Shown here: positions 40,570 to 51,077 of the stretch, in pieces
Layout of the letters: each line of letters starts with the position of its first letter
Numbering within the stretch: the stretch's first letter is position 1
Source of the DNA: Magnetococcales bacterium
GTDB taxonomy: Bacteria; Pseudomonadota; Magnetococcia; Magnetococcales; Magnetaquicoccaceae
Assembly: GCA_002753095.1 (NCBI GenBank)
Contig: PDZU01000006.1
Location: 29,469-93,468, forward strand
Direction: 5' to 3'
Length of the DNA: 64,000 nt
Notes under the pieces: model-generated
Told to the model about the DNA's origin: nothing
Database searches by the model: none
What the model saw: only the letters and a program-made list of their open reading frames with translations
Made by a program: the position numbers and the translations under genes

Positions 40570-42114
40570 ATGCAGGATATTATTGATCGTTTGGAGATGT
40601 TACGCGTCGGGGCACGTTTGGGCGGCGGTCAAGCCCGGATTGATGCCCAACATGCCCGGGGCAAGTTGACCGCCAGGGAACGATTGGAAGCCCTCATGGA
40701 TCCCGGCTCTTTTGAAGAGATGGATCTTTTTGTCGAGCACAACTGCACCGACTTTGGCATGGCGGATAACCATATCGCCGGGGATGGAGTGGTGACGGGC
40801 GTGGGCACCATCTATGGTCGGCGGGTGTTTGCCTTTTCCCAGGATTTTACGGTATTTGGTGGCTCATTGAGCGAATCGAATGCCCGTAAAATATGCAAAA
40901 TCATGGATATGGCCATCAAGGTTGGCGCGCCGGTGGTGGGGCTTAATGACTCCGGGGGGGCGCGCATTCAGGAAGGTGTGGCCTCGTTGGCTGGCTATGC
41001 AGAGGTTTTTCAACGCAATGTGTTGGCCTCTGGGGTGGTGCCGCAAATTTCCGCCATCATGGGGCCCTGTGCCGGGGGAGCGGTTTATTCTCCGGCCCTG
41101 ACCGATTTTATCATGATGGTCAAGGATACCTCCTACATGTTTTTGACCGGGCCGGAGGTGGTAAAAACGGTCACCCACGAGGATGTCAGCGCCGAGCAGT
41201 TGGGTGGGGCGATCACCCACTCCACCCGGTCGGGTGTGGCCGACTTTGCCTACGAGAATGATCTGGTTCTGCTCAAGCAACTGCGGCGCCTGTTGGCATT
41301 TTTGCCCTCCAGCAACCGGGAACCCGCCCCGCGCATCGATACCGGCGATGATCCCAAAAGAACCATCTTTTCCCTGGATAATCTGGTCCCCAATGATCCG
41401 CAACGCCCCTATGACATGAAGGAACTGGTGGAAAAGGTGGTGGACAACGGGGATTTCCTGGAAATCCAAGCCGGATATGCCAAAAACATTATCATCGGTT
41501 TGGCGCGCCTCAACGGACAGAGTGTGGGTATCGTCGCCAACCAGCCCATGGTGTTGGCCGGCTGCCTGGATATTGCCAGTTCGGTCAAGGCGGCCCGTTT
41601 TGTGCGTTTTTGTGACTGTTTCAATATTCCGATTATCACCTTTGTCGATGTGCCCGGCTTTTTGCCCGGCATGCAGCAGGAGTTGGGCGGCATCATCAAA
41701 CATGGTGCCAAACTGCTCTTTGCCTATGCCGAGGCGACCGTTCCTAAGGTGACGGTGATCACCCGCAAGGCGTATGGGGGGGCCTATGATGTCATGTCTT
41801 CCAAACATTTGCGCGGTGATCTCAACTATGCTTGGCCCAACGCCGAAATTGCCGTCATGGGTCCAAAAGGGGCAGCAGAGATTATTTTCCGTAATGAAAT
41901 CAAAGCATCTCCCAACCATGAGGCCAAGTTGAAAGAGGTGACTGCGGCCTATGCGGCCAATTTTGCCAATCCATTCATCGCCGCCCGCAAGGGGTTTATC
42001 GATGATGTGATCATGCCGCACGATACCCGTTGGCGGGTGATACGCGGCCTGCAGACCCTGGAGGGCAAACAGTTGAGTTTGCCATGGAAAAAACACGACA
42101 ACCTGCCTCTATAG
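40570..42114 (+). CDS. pccB: Propionyl-CoA carboxylase beta subunit
   Basis: Carboxyltransferase family: [73 protein letters not shown]. Confidence 0.93.
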   Translation: MQDIIDRLEMLRVGARLGGGQARIDAQHARGKLTARERLEALMDPGSFEEMDLFVEHNCTDFGMADNHIAGDGVVTGVGTIYGRRVFAFSQDFTVFGGSLSESNARKICKIMDMAIKVGAPVVGLNDSGGARIQEGVASLAGYAEVFQRNVLASGVVPQISAIMGPCAGGAVYSPALTDFIMMVKDTSYMFLTGPEVVKTVTHEDVSAEQLGGAITHSTRSGVADFAYENDLVLLKQLRRLLAFLPSSNREPAPRIDTGDDPKRTIFSLDNLVPNDPQRPYDMKELVEKVVDNGDFLEIQAGYAKNIIIGLARLNGQSVGIVANQPMVLAGCLDIASSVKAARFVRFCDCFNIPIITFVDVPGFLPGMQQELGGIIKHGAKLLFAYAEATVPKVTVITRKAYGGAYDVMSSKHLRGDLNYAWPNAEIAVMGPKGAAEIIFRNEIKASPNHEAKLKEVTAAYAANFANPFIAARKGFIDDVIMPHDTRWRVIRGLQTLEGKQLSLPWKKHDNLPL

Positions 42115-42125
42115 GAAAAGGCGTC

Positions 42126-44084
42126 ATGCGCAAGATACTGATTGCCAACCGGGGTGAAATTGCCTGCCGGATCATCAAAACCGCCCGTCGCATGGGCATA
42201 GCCACGGTTGCCATCTATTCGGATGCCGATCAGGATGCATTGCACACCCGCATGGCCGATCAAAAGGTTCGGGTGGGCGAGGCGGTCAGCGCCACCTCCT
42301 ATTTGAACGTGGAGCGTATTCTGGCTGCCATCAGCGCAAGTGGTGCCGATGCGGTCCACCCCGGCTATGGCTTTTTATCGGAAAACGCCGCCTTTTGCCG
42401 CACCTTGCAGGAGAAGGGTATTGCCTTTATTGGTCCCGGTGTTGAGGCCATGTTGGCGATGGGGGATAAAATTGCCTCCAAAAAATTGGCCCGCTCCATC
42501 GGTGTCAACACCATTCCGGGCCATCCAGATGCGGTAGCCAGCGCCAAGGCCGCCGTGGCCATCGCCCGCGAGATCGGTTATCCGGTGATGATTAAAGCCT
42601 CTGCCGGAGGCGGCGGCAAAGGCATGTGTGTTGCCCGCAACGATGCCGAGGCTGCCGAAGGGTGGAGTTCTGCCGCCAACATGGGGCGCTCCTATTTCAA
42701 GGATGACCGGGTGTTCGTGGAAAAATTTATCGAGCAACCGCGCCATATCGAGATTCAAATTCTCTGTGACCAGCACGGTAACGGGGTTTGGCTCAATGAG
42801 CGGGAGTGTTCCATTCAGCGCCGCAACCAAAAGGTGATCGAGGAGGCCCCCTCCTCCTTTGTCGATGCCGCGATGCGGACCGCCATGGGGGAACAGGCGT
42901 TGGCGCTGGCCAAAGCGGTGGGCTATGTTTCGGCGGGCACGGTAGAGTTTGTCGTGGGCGCCGACCGGCATTTTCATTTTCTGGAGATGAACACCCGCCT
43001 GCAGGTGGAACATCCGGTGACCGAGATGATTACCGGACTGGATCTGGTCGAAGAGATGATTCGTATTGCGCGCGGTGAACCGTTGCGCTTTGGTCAAACC
43101 GACGTACAGAAAAATGGCTGGGCCATGGAGTGCCGCATTTATGCAGAGAACCCCTATGCCAATTTTCTCCCTTCGACGGGACGTCTGGTCCGGCACCAGC
43201 CACCACAGGAGAGTGCGTGGGTGCGGGTGGATACGGGGGTTTCGGCAGGCAGCGAGGTCTCCATTCACTATGATCCGATGATTGCCAAACTGGTCACCTG
43301 GGGCGAGAGTCGCAACGAAGCCATTGCCACCATGCGTGACGCTCTGGACAATTACCTGATCGAGGGACCGAAACACAACATTGATTTCCTGAATGCCTTG
43401 CTGGCGCACCCCCGTTTTGCCGAAGGGGCGCTGACAACGGGCTTTATTGCCGAGCAGTATCCAGATGGATTTCGTGGCGCGCAGTTGGATCGGGATTCTG
43501 TACGCTTTTTTGCCATGGTTGCTGCCTGCCTGGAACGGGCCGAAGAGGCGCTTTTGGCTCCTCTGCCGGAGACCAACGACTGGGTGGTCACGGTGGAACA
43601 GGAGACGATTGCCTTGCGGGTTTCCCATACGCCGGGTTTTGATCTCATTGAACTGGCAGATGGTACCATTCTGGAGGTGGCGGAGGTCTATCGACCGGGT
43701 ATGCGTTTGGCCACCTTTGTCATTGGCCAGGAGAGTCGCACGGTACAGATTCAACGTCGGGATTCTGGTTATGTGCTGACCCAGGGCGGTAGACGGGTCA
43801 AAACGGCGGTCCGTTCCCATCGTCTGCATGAACTGGCCCAGCGCATGCCGCTGAAGAGTCGCCAGGATAGCGGCAAGACCGTCACCACCCCCATGCCGGG
43901 TTTGGTCAGTCGGGTCATGGTCAGCGAGGGGCAAAAGGTGACCTCCGGGCAGATTTTGTGTCTTCTGGAGGCCATGAAGATGGAAAACACCTTGTGTGCC
44001 GAGCGGGATGGCATCATCGCCACGGTACATGTCCGGGCCGGGGAGACGGTGGAAAATGATACGGTTTTGTTTACTTTCCGTTAG
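42126..44084 (+). CDS. pccA: Propionyl/acetyl-CoA carboxylase alpha subunit (biotin carboxylase + BCCP)
   Basis: MRKILIANRGEIACRIIKTARRMGIATVAIYSDADQDALH; KASAGGGGKGM; biotinylation motif EAMKMEN. Track start 42030 overlaps pccB. Confidence 0.94.
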   Translation: MRKILIANRGEIACRIIKTARRMGIATVAIYSDADQDALHTRMADQKVRVGEAVSATSYLNVERILAAISASGADAVHPGYGFLSENAAFCRTLQEKGIAFIGPGVEAMLAMGDKIASKKLARSIGVNTIPGHPDAVASAKAAVAIAREIGYPVMIKASAGGGGKGMCVARNDAEAAEGWSSAANMGRSYFKDDRVFVEKFIEQPRHIEIQILCDQHGNGVWLNERECSIQRRNQKVIEEAPSSFVDAAMRTAMGEQALALAKAVGYVSAGTVEFVVGADRHFHFLEMNTRLQVEHPVTEMITGLDLVEEMIRIARGEPLRFGQTDVQKNGWAMECRIYAENPYANFLPSTGRLVRHQPPQESAWVRVDTGVSAGSEVSIHYDPMIAKLVTWGESRNEAIATMRDALDNYLIEGPKHNIDFLNALLAHPRFAEGALTTGFIAEQYPDGFRGAQLDRDSVRFFAMVAACLERAEEALLAPLPETNDWVVTVEQETIALRVSHTPGFDLIELADGTILEVAEVYRPGMRLATFVIGQESRTVQIQRRDSGYVLTQGGRRVKTAVRSHRLHELAQRMPLKSRQDSGKTVTTPMPGLVSRVMVSEGQKVTSGQILCLLEAMKMENTLCAERDGIIATVHVRAGETVENDTVLFTFR

Positions 44085-44094
44085 GGAGTGAGGC

Positions 44095-44496
44095 ATGATT
44101 GGCCGCTTGAACCATGTTGCCATCGCCGTGGCCGATCTGCAGCAGGCCATGGATACCTATCGCAACATCTTGGGTGCGCAGGTGGATCCGCCGCAGGATT
44201 TGCCAGAATTTGGCGTGACGGTGGTCTTTGTGCGTCTGCCCAATAGCAATGTGGAGCTGTTGCATCCCTTGGGTGAAGCGTCGCCCATTGCGCCCTTTTT
44301 GGCCCGCAATCCGGCAGGTGGCCTGCACCACCTGTGCTATGAGGTGGAGGATATTGCGGCTGCCGTGGCAACCTTGCAGGCCCAGGGGATCAAGGTGCTG
44401 GATCCCACCCCAAAAATCGGTGCGCATGGCAAGCCTGTGGTTTTTTTGCATCCAAAAGCAATGGGCGGTGTTCTGGTGGAACTGGAGCAGGCGTAA
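44095..44496 (+). CDS. mce: Methylmalonyl-CoA epimerase
   Basis: LNHVAIAVADLQQAMDTYRNILGAQV...VVFVRLPNSNVELLHPLG...GLHHLCYEVEDI. Confidence 0.93.
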   Translation: MIGRLNHVAIAVADLQQAMDTYRNILGAQVDPPQDLPEFGVTVVFVRLPNSNVELLHPLGEASPIAPFLARNPAGGLHHLCYEVEDIAAAVATLQAQGIKVLDPTPKIGAHGKPVVFLHPKAMGGVLVELEQA

Positions 44497-44785
44497 ATAT
44501 TCCCAGCGTGGGCGGATGTTAAAGGAGGCTTGCCAAGATAAGTGAGTCGTGGTAGTGTCCATTCAATTTATTGCTGTGGGCTGCTTGGGCAGTAAATTAG
44601 AAAATAAGAAAATAATAAAATGGTAAAATAGCCTGGATGGATTCATAGCAAGATTGTTGGCTTACGGGATTCATTCGTTGTCTTTTGCCGTTTTAGCGCA
44701 AGAGCAATTCCAATGCTTTGCGCAATGCTAACGAGTGCTTCTTTAACGGAATTTTTTCGACTGAATCAATGAGGAGTATGCAATC

Positions 44786-45961
44786 ATGACCGAGATTGTT
44801 ATTGCCAGTGCTGCCCGTACAGCCGTTGGTGCTTTTTCTGGTGGGTTGAGCAGTCTGTCGGCTGCCAAATTGGGTGAAGTGGCGATAGTGGAGGCTTTAA
44901 AGCGGGCGGGTGTTGCTCCGGGCGACGTTGATGAGGTCGTCATGGGTCAGATTTTGACGGCGGGTGTGGGGCAAAATGCGGCGCGTCAGGCGGCGGTGAA
45001 TGCGGGCATCCCGGTCGAAAAGACGGCCTATGCCATCAACCAGTTGTGTGGGTCGGGTTTGCGGGCTGTGGTGAATGGATTTCAGTCGATCACGGTGGGT
45101 GACGCCGAGATTGTGGTCGCCGGTGGTCAGGAGAACATGAGTCAGGCCCCCCATGTGTTGCACCTGCGCAATGGGACCAAAATGGGCAACGCCGAAATGG
45201 TGGACAGCATGATCAAGGACGCCTTGACGGATGCCTTCCACCACTATCACATGGGCAACACGGCGGAGAACGTGGCCAAAAAGTGGGGCTTGACCCGTGC
45301 GGAGCAGGATGCCTTTGCCGCCCATTCGCAGCAAAAGGCGGAGGCAGCACAAAAGGCCGGTCTGTTCCGGGAAGAGATTGTGCCGGTGGTGATTCCGAGC
45401 AAGAAGGGTGATGTGGTTGTCGATACGGACGAGCATCCCAAGCATGGCACCACAGCAGAGTCCTTGGGCAAACTGCGGGCTGCCTTCGACAAAGAGGGTA
45501 CGGTTACGGCGGGTAACGCTTCCGGTATCAACGATGGTGGCGCGGCTTTGGTGTTGATGACGGCGGCCAACGCAGCCAAGCGTGGCATTACCCCGTTGGC
45601 GCGGATTGTCTCCTGGGCCTCCTGCGGGGTGGATCCGGCGATCATGGGCACGGGACCGATCCCCTCCAGCCGCAAAGCCTTGGCCAAAGCGGGTTGGACC
45701 ATCGACGATTTGGATTTGATTGAAGCCAACGAGGCTTTTGCCGCCCAAGCCATGGCGGTCAACAAAGACATGGGCTGGGATTTGTCCAAGGTGAACGTGA
45801 ACGGTGGCGCCATTGCGCTGGGTCACCCGGTGGGTGCGTCGGGTGCGCGTGTGTTGGTAACCTTGCTGTACGAAATGAAACGCCGTCAGGCCCGTAAAGG
45901 CTTGGCAACGTTGTGCATCGGTGGTGGCATGGGCATCGCCTTGTGTGTGAGCCGTGATTGA
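44786..45961 (+). CDS. Acetyl-CoA C-acetyltransferase (thiolase)
   Basis: [69 protein letters not shown]. Confidence 0.95.
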   Translation: MTEIVIASAARTAVGAFSGGLSSLSAAKLGEVAIVEALKRAGVAPGDVDEVVMGQILTAGVGQNAARQAAVNAGIPVEKTAYAINQLCGSGLRAVVNGFQSITVGDAEIVVAGGQENMSQAPHVLHLRNGTKMGNAEMVDSMIKDALTDAFHHYHMGNTAENVAKKWGLTRAEQDAFAAHSQQKAEAAQKAGLFREEIVPVVIPSKKGDVVVDTDEHPKHGTTAESLGKLRAAFDKEGTVTAGNASGINDGGAALVLMTAANAAKRGITPLARIVSWASCGVDPAIMGTGPIPSSRKALAKAGWTIDDLDLIEANEAFAAQAMAVNKDMGWDLSKVNVNGGAIALGHPVGASGARVLVTLLYEMKRRQARKGLATLCIGGGMGIALCVSRD

Positions 45962-46021
45962 GGTTGATCGTGTCTAAAAGGGGAATATAACACTCCTTTT
46001 TGTCCTTGCTGCGCAATAAAG

Positions 46022-46057
46022 GGTCCAGAGAGCCGAGGTGCTCCTGGACCTTTTTTT
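46022..46057 (+). terminator. Rho-independent terminator after thiolase
   Basis: ggtccag...ctggacc stem followed by seven T. Confidence 0.8.
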
Positions 46058-46140
46058 GTGTGCGATGCCCTGGCAACACTTGTTTGACAGGGTTATGAGA
46101 AATTCGTAAGATGTCAAATTCATCATGCATCATTTTTCAG

Positions 46141-46201
46141 TCATGCCAATGAACAATAAATCAAGTTATCTGTGAACCTGATTTATTACTGTCATGGCAT
46201 G
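46141..46201. promoter_or_regulatory. Long imperfect palindrome upstream of bacteriohemerythrin gene
   Basis: catgcca...aataaatcaagtt-atctgtg-aacctgatttatt...tggcatg; core arms (46155-46167 / 46175-46187) pair 12/13. Confidence 0.6.
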
Positions 46202-46248
46202 GATTGGTAGATAAAATAACAGAAAACAAACGGAAGGAATTTATTCCG

Positions 46249-46926
46249 ATGGAATCATTTCGTTGGGATAGTTATTTTATGACTGGCATTGCCATCGTGG
46301 ATGTGCAGCATCAGCATCTGGTGAACATGGTCAACCATTTTGGGGAGTTGGTGCAGCAACAGGAAGGCGCGACGGAAGAGGACATCAATAATCTGTTGGA
46401 GGCGTTGGCAGCCTATGCGGTGCATCATTTTCGGGAGGAAGAGGATTTGATGGCCGACAAGCAGGTGGACCGACGCCATCTCACCCAGCATTGTGGCGAG
46501 CACAGCAATTTTTTGCAGGAGGTCATTCGCATGAAAGAGGGAATGGCCGGCAATCGCCGCGAAGTTGCGGTCTCCTTGTTGAAGTTTTTGACCCATTGGC
46601 TGGTGTACCACATTTTGGGTTCAGACCAACTGATGGCGATGCAGGTGGCGGCCATCCACACAGGTTCCACGGCAGAAGAGGCGTATGAGGCGGTACAAAA
46701 AAGCCTGGATCCAGCCACAGCCGCCCTGTTGGAGGCAATCAACAGCCTGTTTCAACAACTCTCCGAGCGCAACAAAGAGCTGTTTGAACTCAACCAGCTA
46801 CTGCAGGCACGCATCATTAAGCGCAACCAGGAGTTGGTGGAAGCCAACCAACGTATCGACGAAATGTCCTTGGGCTTTAGTCCTTCATCCCCCAGTTCCG
46901 ATACCATGCCATGGTATGATTCGTAA
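46249..46926 (+). CDS. Bacteriohemerythrin with C-terminal helical extension
   Basis: MESFRWDSYFMTGIAIVDVQHQHLVNMVNHFGELV...HHFREEEDLMADKQVDRRHLTQHCGEHSNFLQEV; start adjusted from 46204, ggaagg RBS. Confidence 0.88.
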   Translation: MESFRWDSYFMTGIAIVDVQHQHLVNMVNHFGELVQQQEGATEEDINNLLEALAAYAVHHFREEEDLMADKQVDRRHLTQHCGEHSNFLQEVIRMKEGMAGNRREVAVSLLKFLTHWLVYHILGSDQLMAMQVAAIHTGSTAEEAYEAVQKSLDPATAALLEAINSLFQQLSERNKELFELNQLLQARIIKRNQELVEANQRIDEMSLGFSPSSPSSDTMPWYDS

Positions 46927-46978
46927 AGTTGCGTGCCCCTTGCTTGACGGAGTCGGTGCGTGAATCCCTTGCAACCCA

Positions 46979-47009
46979 CAAGGGGAGATCATCTCCCCTT
47001 GACCCCATG
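46979..47009 (-). repeat. Second, inverted copy of the palindromic intergenic repeat at 6004-6034
   Basis: Minus strand CATGGGGTCAAGGGGAGATGATCTCCCCTTG versus CATGGGGTCAAGGGGAGATTATCTCCCCTTG (30/31). Confidence 0.95.
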
Positions 47010-47320
47010 CCACTTTCAAATGCGATTGCCCTGGGAGTGCGTGCTTTTGCCTTTGATTTTTTGCCCGCAGGGCATCATGTTCATCCCAGGCACGGCTGAC
47101 AAAACAGCGCCTTCTGACCACGATTGAAAATCAATTTGCCAGCCCCTTGTGGGAATGACCGCCCATTGACCATGGATGCACTCAACGCCGATCTTGACCT
47201 GAACACAGCAATTTTTTTTCTGATGGCCATGACGCTGCTTCCGCCCCCTGGAGTTCTGCCGATTTTTACTCCGACAAACAGGCATGGTTTTATTTCCTGC
47301 TCTGTATTGAAAGCAATTTC

Positions 47321-48166
47321 ATGTTTGTCTGTCTGCTGATCATGGTGGGAGAAAAGTTGTCTCTGCTGTTGCGCAAACGCCACCAGGATTTGACGGAAGA
47401 GATGCAGTTGCGTACCCGGTTACAGACGGAAATTGCGGCGGCGCTGGATGGACAGTTGCGCATTCGGGAGGAGCGCCAGCGTTTTATCCATATTTTGGGG
47501 CACGAAATTGGCACGCCGTTGGCGGTGATTGATCGCTCGGCAGAGATGATACAGGACAAACCGGACTCGATTCCGCAACGTATTCCGGTTATCCGCACGG
47601 CTGTGCGTCGCCTGTCACTGCTCACTCAGGATCTTTTTGTCGCCGAACGCTACTGTCTGGAGGTGCCAAAAAGGCAGGCGTTTGACGCCAATCAGCTATT
47701 GCGTGAGGCGATAGACCTGGTAGAAGCCTCTGCCCCAGCGGTTGCCGTGCGTGTGCAATCTGCCCAGCAGGCGTTGCCCCTGTATGGAGATCCAGAAATG
47801 CTCAAGCTGGCCTTGACCAATGTGCTGAACAATGCCATTAAATTCTCAACGGCAGAACAGCAGCAACCGGTACTCCTCTCCCTGGTGACGGACACGGATT
47901 GGGTCACCATACTGGTGGAAGATTCGGGCATCGGATTTCTGGAGACAGAGTTGCACAGAGCCAAGCGGCAATTTTTCCGGGGTTCCAACGCCTTGGCCCA
48001 CCCTGGCAACGGGTTGGGGCTCTACATTGTGGACCAAATCATTAAAAACCATGGAGGGTGGACCGAGATCAGCAACAGAAAAGGGGGTGGCGCTGCCGTA
48101 GCGCTGCATCTGCCCGCCATGGGGGAAAACGGTGACAAGCAACGCACGACACATTCTGGTTCTTGA
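47321..48166 (+). CDS. Sensor histidine kinase, apparently missing its N-terminal sensor region
   Basis: RFIHILGHEIGTPLAVIDRSAEMIQ; NVLNNAIKFS; ILVEDSGIGF; GNGLGLYIVDQI. Begins inside a TM helix-like segment. Confidence 0.85.
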   Translation: MFVCLLIMVGEKLSLLLRKRHQDLTEEMQLRTRLQTEIAAALDGQLRIREERQRFIHILGHEIGTPLAVIDRSAEMIQDKPDSIPQRIPVIRTAVRRLSLLTQDLFVAERYCLEVPKRQAFDANQLLREAIDLVEASAPAVAVRVQSAQQALPLYGDPEMLKLALTNVLNNAIKFSTAEQQQPVLLSLVTDTDWVTILVEDSGIGFLETELHRAKRQFFRGSNALAHPGNGLGLYIVDQIIKNHGGWTEISNRKGGGAAVALHLPAMGENGDKQRTTHSGS

Positions 48167-48857
48167 AGATGAACAATCCCTGCGCATCGATCTGGAGGAT
48201 TATCTCATCGCCAAAGGGTATCAGGTCGATGGCGCCTCTGCGCTGGAAGAGGCACGCCAACTACTGCTGAGCCAACATTTTGATGCCGTCATCCTTGACA
48301 TTGGTCTGCCGGATGGCGATGGATTGCAATTGTTGCCGGAGATTCGCCGCCAACAACCCCAGTGTGGTACGGTCATCCTGACCGCCTATGGCGAGGCGGA
48401 GTCACGCATTCGCGGTTTGGAAGAGGGAGCCGACGCCTATCTGGTCAAACGGGCGTCCTTGCGCGAAATTGAAGCCACCCTGCGCAGCGTACTGCGCCGT
48501 CTGCCGCAAACCGTTGTCGAACCGCTGCCAGCCAGCAGCACTGCTGCCTGGACACTGGATAAGGTAAACTGGATCCTGACGGCCCCCAATGGCTTGAGCG
48601 TTGTCTTGACCAGTACCGAGGTGATTTTTTTGCAGGCATTGGAAGAGTGTGACGGGGCGGCATGCAGCCGGGAGCAGTTGAACACCCTGCTTGGTCGACG
48701 CAGCAGCAGGGAGGATCACCGCAATCTGGACGCTGTTGTACGGCGTTTGCGCCGCAAAATCTCCCAGGAAACCAGCCTGGAGATTCCCATCAAGGTGGTT
48801 TATGGTGTGGGCTATGCTTTTCCGGGTTCACTGCGCAGCATCAACAACCAGGGATGA
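48132..48857 (+). CDS. OmpR/PhoB-type response regulator
   Basis: HILVLEDEQSLRIDLEDYL; AVILDIGLPDGDGL; C-terminal winged helix RRSSREDHRNLDAVVRRLRRKI...VYGVGYAF; overlaps kinase gene. Confidence 0.93.
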   Translation: MTSNARHILVLEDEQSLRIDLEDYLIAKGYQVDGASALEEARQLLLSQHFDAVILDIGLPDGDGLQLLPEIRRQQPQCGTVILTAYGEAESRIRGLEEGADAYLVKRASLREIEATLRSVLRRLPQTVVEPLPASSTAAWTLDKVNWILTAPNGLSVVLTSTEVIFLQALEECDGAACSREQLNTLLGRRSSREDHRNLDAVVRRLRRKISQETSLEIPIKVVYGVGYAFPGSLRSINNQG

Positions 48858-48886
48858 CTTTGGAGTGTGCTGTTGGTGGCTCTCCC

Positions 48887-50791
48887 TCAATAGGTTGCCA
48901 GCAGTTGCACATACAGGGTGCGACCGGGTGCAGAGAGGGTGCGGGTGGTTGGCGTTTGCGGTGCTTCGACAAACGGTTCCTGGTACGCGTGATCGAACAG
49001 GTTGGCCACCCCCCCTGACAGGGCCAACTGTTCGGTCAAACGGTAACCGCCATACAGGTTCAGTGTGGCAAAACCGGCCATCGCTCCGCCCCAGTCTGGT
49101 CCATGACGGCCATGATTGATCGTATCCACGGCATCGCGGGCGTTGCTTAAACGAAGCCGCAAGCCGGCATGCCAGGGTATCTCCGCACCGTAGGTGTCGA
49201 CATACAGATTGCCCTCCAGGGGTGGCACCTGGTAAAGCGGTGTTTTTTCCGTCACATTGCGGCCACTTTGCGCCACAACGTGCAGGCGTGTGGAAAGGCC
49301 CGGCAAAAGGTTGCCACGCACCTCTGCCTGTATCCCCACCAGGGTTGCCCGGACATTGCGTTGCACAAAACCATCATCACTCTTTAAAATTCCCGCCTGC
49401 CCGCGCGCCCGTTCGAGGGCGATAAAATCCTCGATATAATCTGCAAAAGATGAATAACGTATCTCAGCCGTTCCTGTCGTTCCTCCACGACCGTAAGTCG
49501 TGAATCCTGCTGCGGCCAGTTGCGCACCCCATTCAACCCGGTGATGTTTTTCGGCCTTGAGTTGCGGATTGCCCACCTGAACCAACTCGGCCACGCCAGA
49601 GTTGGCCATGTAGAGTTCCACCAGATCGGGCATGCGCACCACACGGCGCAGATCGAGAGACCATTTTGGCTCTGTTGTGGCCGCTTGTGCTTCCATACGC
49701 AAGGAAGCGCCGGGTTCCAGATGGGCAGCGCGCAGTTCGGTCGTGCCATAGTAGCGCTGATAGAGTGCGCGCGGGGAGAAGTTGTAGACGGCAGCCGCCA
49801 CACCGGGCGCATTGGGGCGTTCATCAGCCCGCCCCAGGTCACTGTGCTGCCAATCCAGGCGCACCCCTCCTGTGATCTTGAGGTTCTGCTGCCGCCACTG
49901 ATTGCCCACTTCGACGGCTGCTTTGAGCGCCTGAGCATCCGGCATGCGGATGGCCGTGATCCGATTCGGACCATATTCATGCCCGTAGCGGGTGGAATCA
50001 TACTGATCCAGGCTGCTTTCCCAGGTCAACCACGGACCCTCTTGCCGAGAGAGGCGTGCAGAACCCTGCCAGGATCCGGCCTCACCCTGCACAGCGATAC
50101 GCTGTGCAATCGGCGTGCGCAACGTTTCATTGTCCGCCTCCAGTTGCATCTGATAGCGGGTAATTTTCAGATCCAGACGGTCAAAATAACCCTCCATGGG
50201 CAGGGAGGTTGCGCTCAGGGTAAAAAGTTGACGCTCCAGGGAGGGGGCATCCAGATCGTAATAGGGCACCTTGGCCTCGGTGAAGGCATCGCGCAGGGCG
50301 GAAAGGCGCAGTTTCGGGCCAGCATCATTGCCGTGCTGCACCAGTAAATATTCAGAATCACGATGTAGTCCCGTGTTGATGGACTGACCATCTGCCGCTT
50401 CATATGTGTGTTGCTGTTCATAACGCAAAGCCGCCCGCACCAGCGCATCTGCCTCCTTGTACTGCAGTTGCGTTGCCGTCACGGCATTGCCCGCCAGTCC
50501 GGTCTGCCCGGTAACGGCAATCGGGGCAGCAGAGCGGTTGGCGACATCCCAGACAGGATTCCAAGGCGCGCCTGCAGGTTGGCTAAAAGAGACGGTGCCA
50601 GGTGCGGTTAGCGCCTTGTCCAGCGGGACCAAATCGGGAAAATCCTTGGTGCCATGCCGGGGCAATTTTTGTGGCATCACAAAGGAGTACTCATCGGCAA
50701 CAGCCTCGCCACAAAGAACCACCAGACCCAACCCAACCCACAGCACCCGCTGCCAGCACATACTTTCCCCACTTACCCTTGACACGCGCAT
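48887..50791 (-). CDS. TonB-dependent-receptor-like outer-membrane barrel protein
   Basis: Signal peptide WQRVLWVGLGLVVLCGEAVA; C-terminal NLYGGYRLTEQLALSGGVANLFDHAYQEPF...APGRTLYVQLLATY. Start at MRVSRVSG rather than 50839. Confidence 0.85.
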   Translation of the reverse strand: MRVSRVSGESMCWQRVLWVGLGLVVLCGEAVADEYSFVMPQKLPRHGTKDFPDLVPLDKALTAPGTVSFSQPAGAPWNPVWDVANRSAAPIAVTGQTGLAGNAVTATQLQYKEADALVRAALRYEQQHTYEAADGQSINTGLHRDSEYLLVQHGNDAGPKLRLSALRDAFTEAKVPYYDLDAPSLERQLFTLSATSLPMEGYFDRLDLKITRYQMQLEADNETLRTPIAQRIAVQGEAGSWQGSARLSRQEGPWLTWESSLDQYDSTRYGHEYGPNRITAIRMPDAQALKAAVEVGNQWRQQNLKITGGVRLDWQHSDLGRADERPNAPGVAAAVYNFSPRALYQRYYGTTELRAAHLEPGASLRMEAQAATTEPKWSLDLRRVVRMPDLVELYMANSGVAELVQVGNPQLKAEKHHRVEWGAQLAAAGFTTYGRGGTTGTAEIRYSSFADYIEDFIALERARGQAGILKSDDGFVQRNVRATLVGIQAEVRGNLLPGLSTRLHVVAQSGRNVTEKTPLYQVPPLEGNLYVDTYGAEIPWHAGLRLRLSNARDAVDTINHGRHGPDWGGAMAGFATLNLYGGYRLTEQLALSGGVANLFDHAYQEPFVEAPQTPTTRTLSAPGRTLYVQLLATY

Positions 50792-50831
50792 GGTCTCCCT
50801 TCCGCATTCTCGAAACGACATTATGTCATTA

Positions 50832-50956
50832 TTGATCAAACAGTGTCAATTTAGCCAGTAATCGATTGAATGCACATGAATTGATCACAATTGATCGCAT
50901 TATCCCCTTTTGCTTGGCCATTGGGCGTGCAATGTGCTTGATTTGATCAATATTGA
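50832..50956. promoter_or_regulatory. Cluster of TTGATC(A) motifs in divergent intergenic region
   Basis: ttgatca at 50832, 50881, 50943; ttgatcg at 50891; ttgattgg just after 50949. Confidence 0.45.
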
Positions 50957-51077
50957 TTGGATGGTAAAGCGTTGAAGAGCTTGCTACAATTTTTCATACC
51001 ATTCAGTGACAACAATAAAATAATGGAAAATAACTGCATTTGCAGAATTTTACCTTTTTAATGAGGGAAATCAAAAA

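Noticed and set aside
40864-42096. Minus-strand 410-aa ORF opposite pccB (and similar ones opposite pccA, MCM and the receiver protein)
   Set aside because: Sense strand encodes well-conserved enzymes; antisense ORFs are by-products of codon bias.
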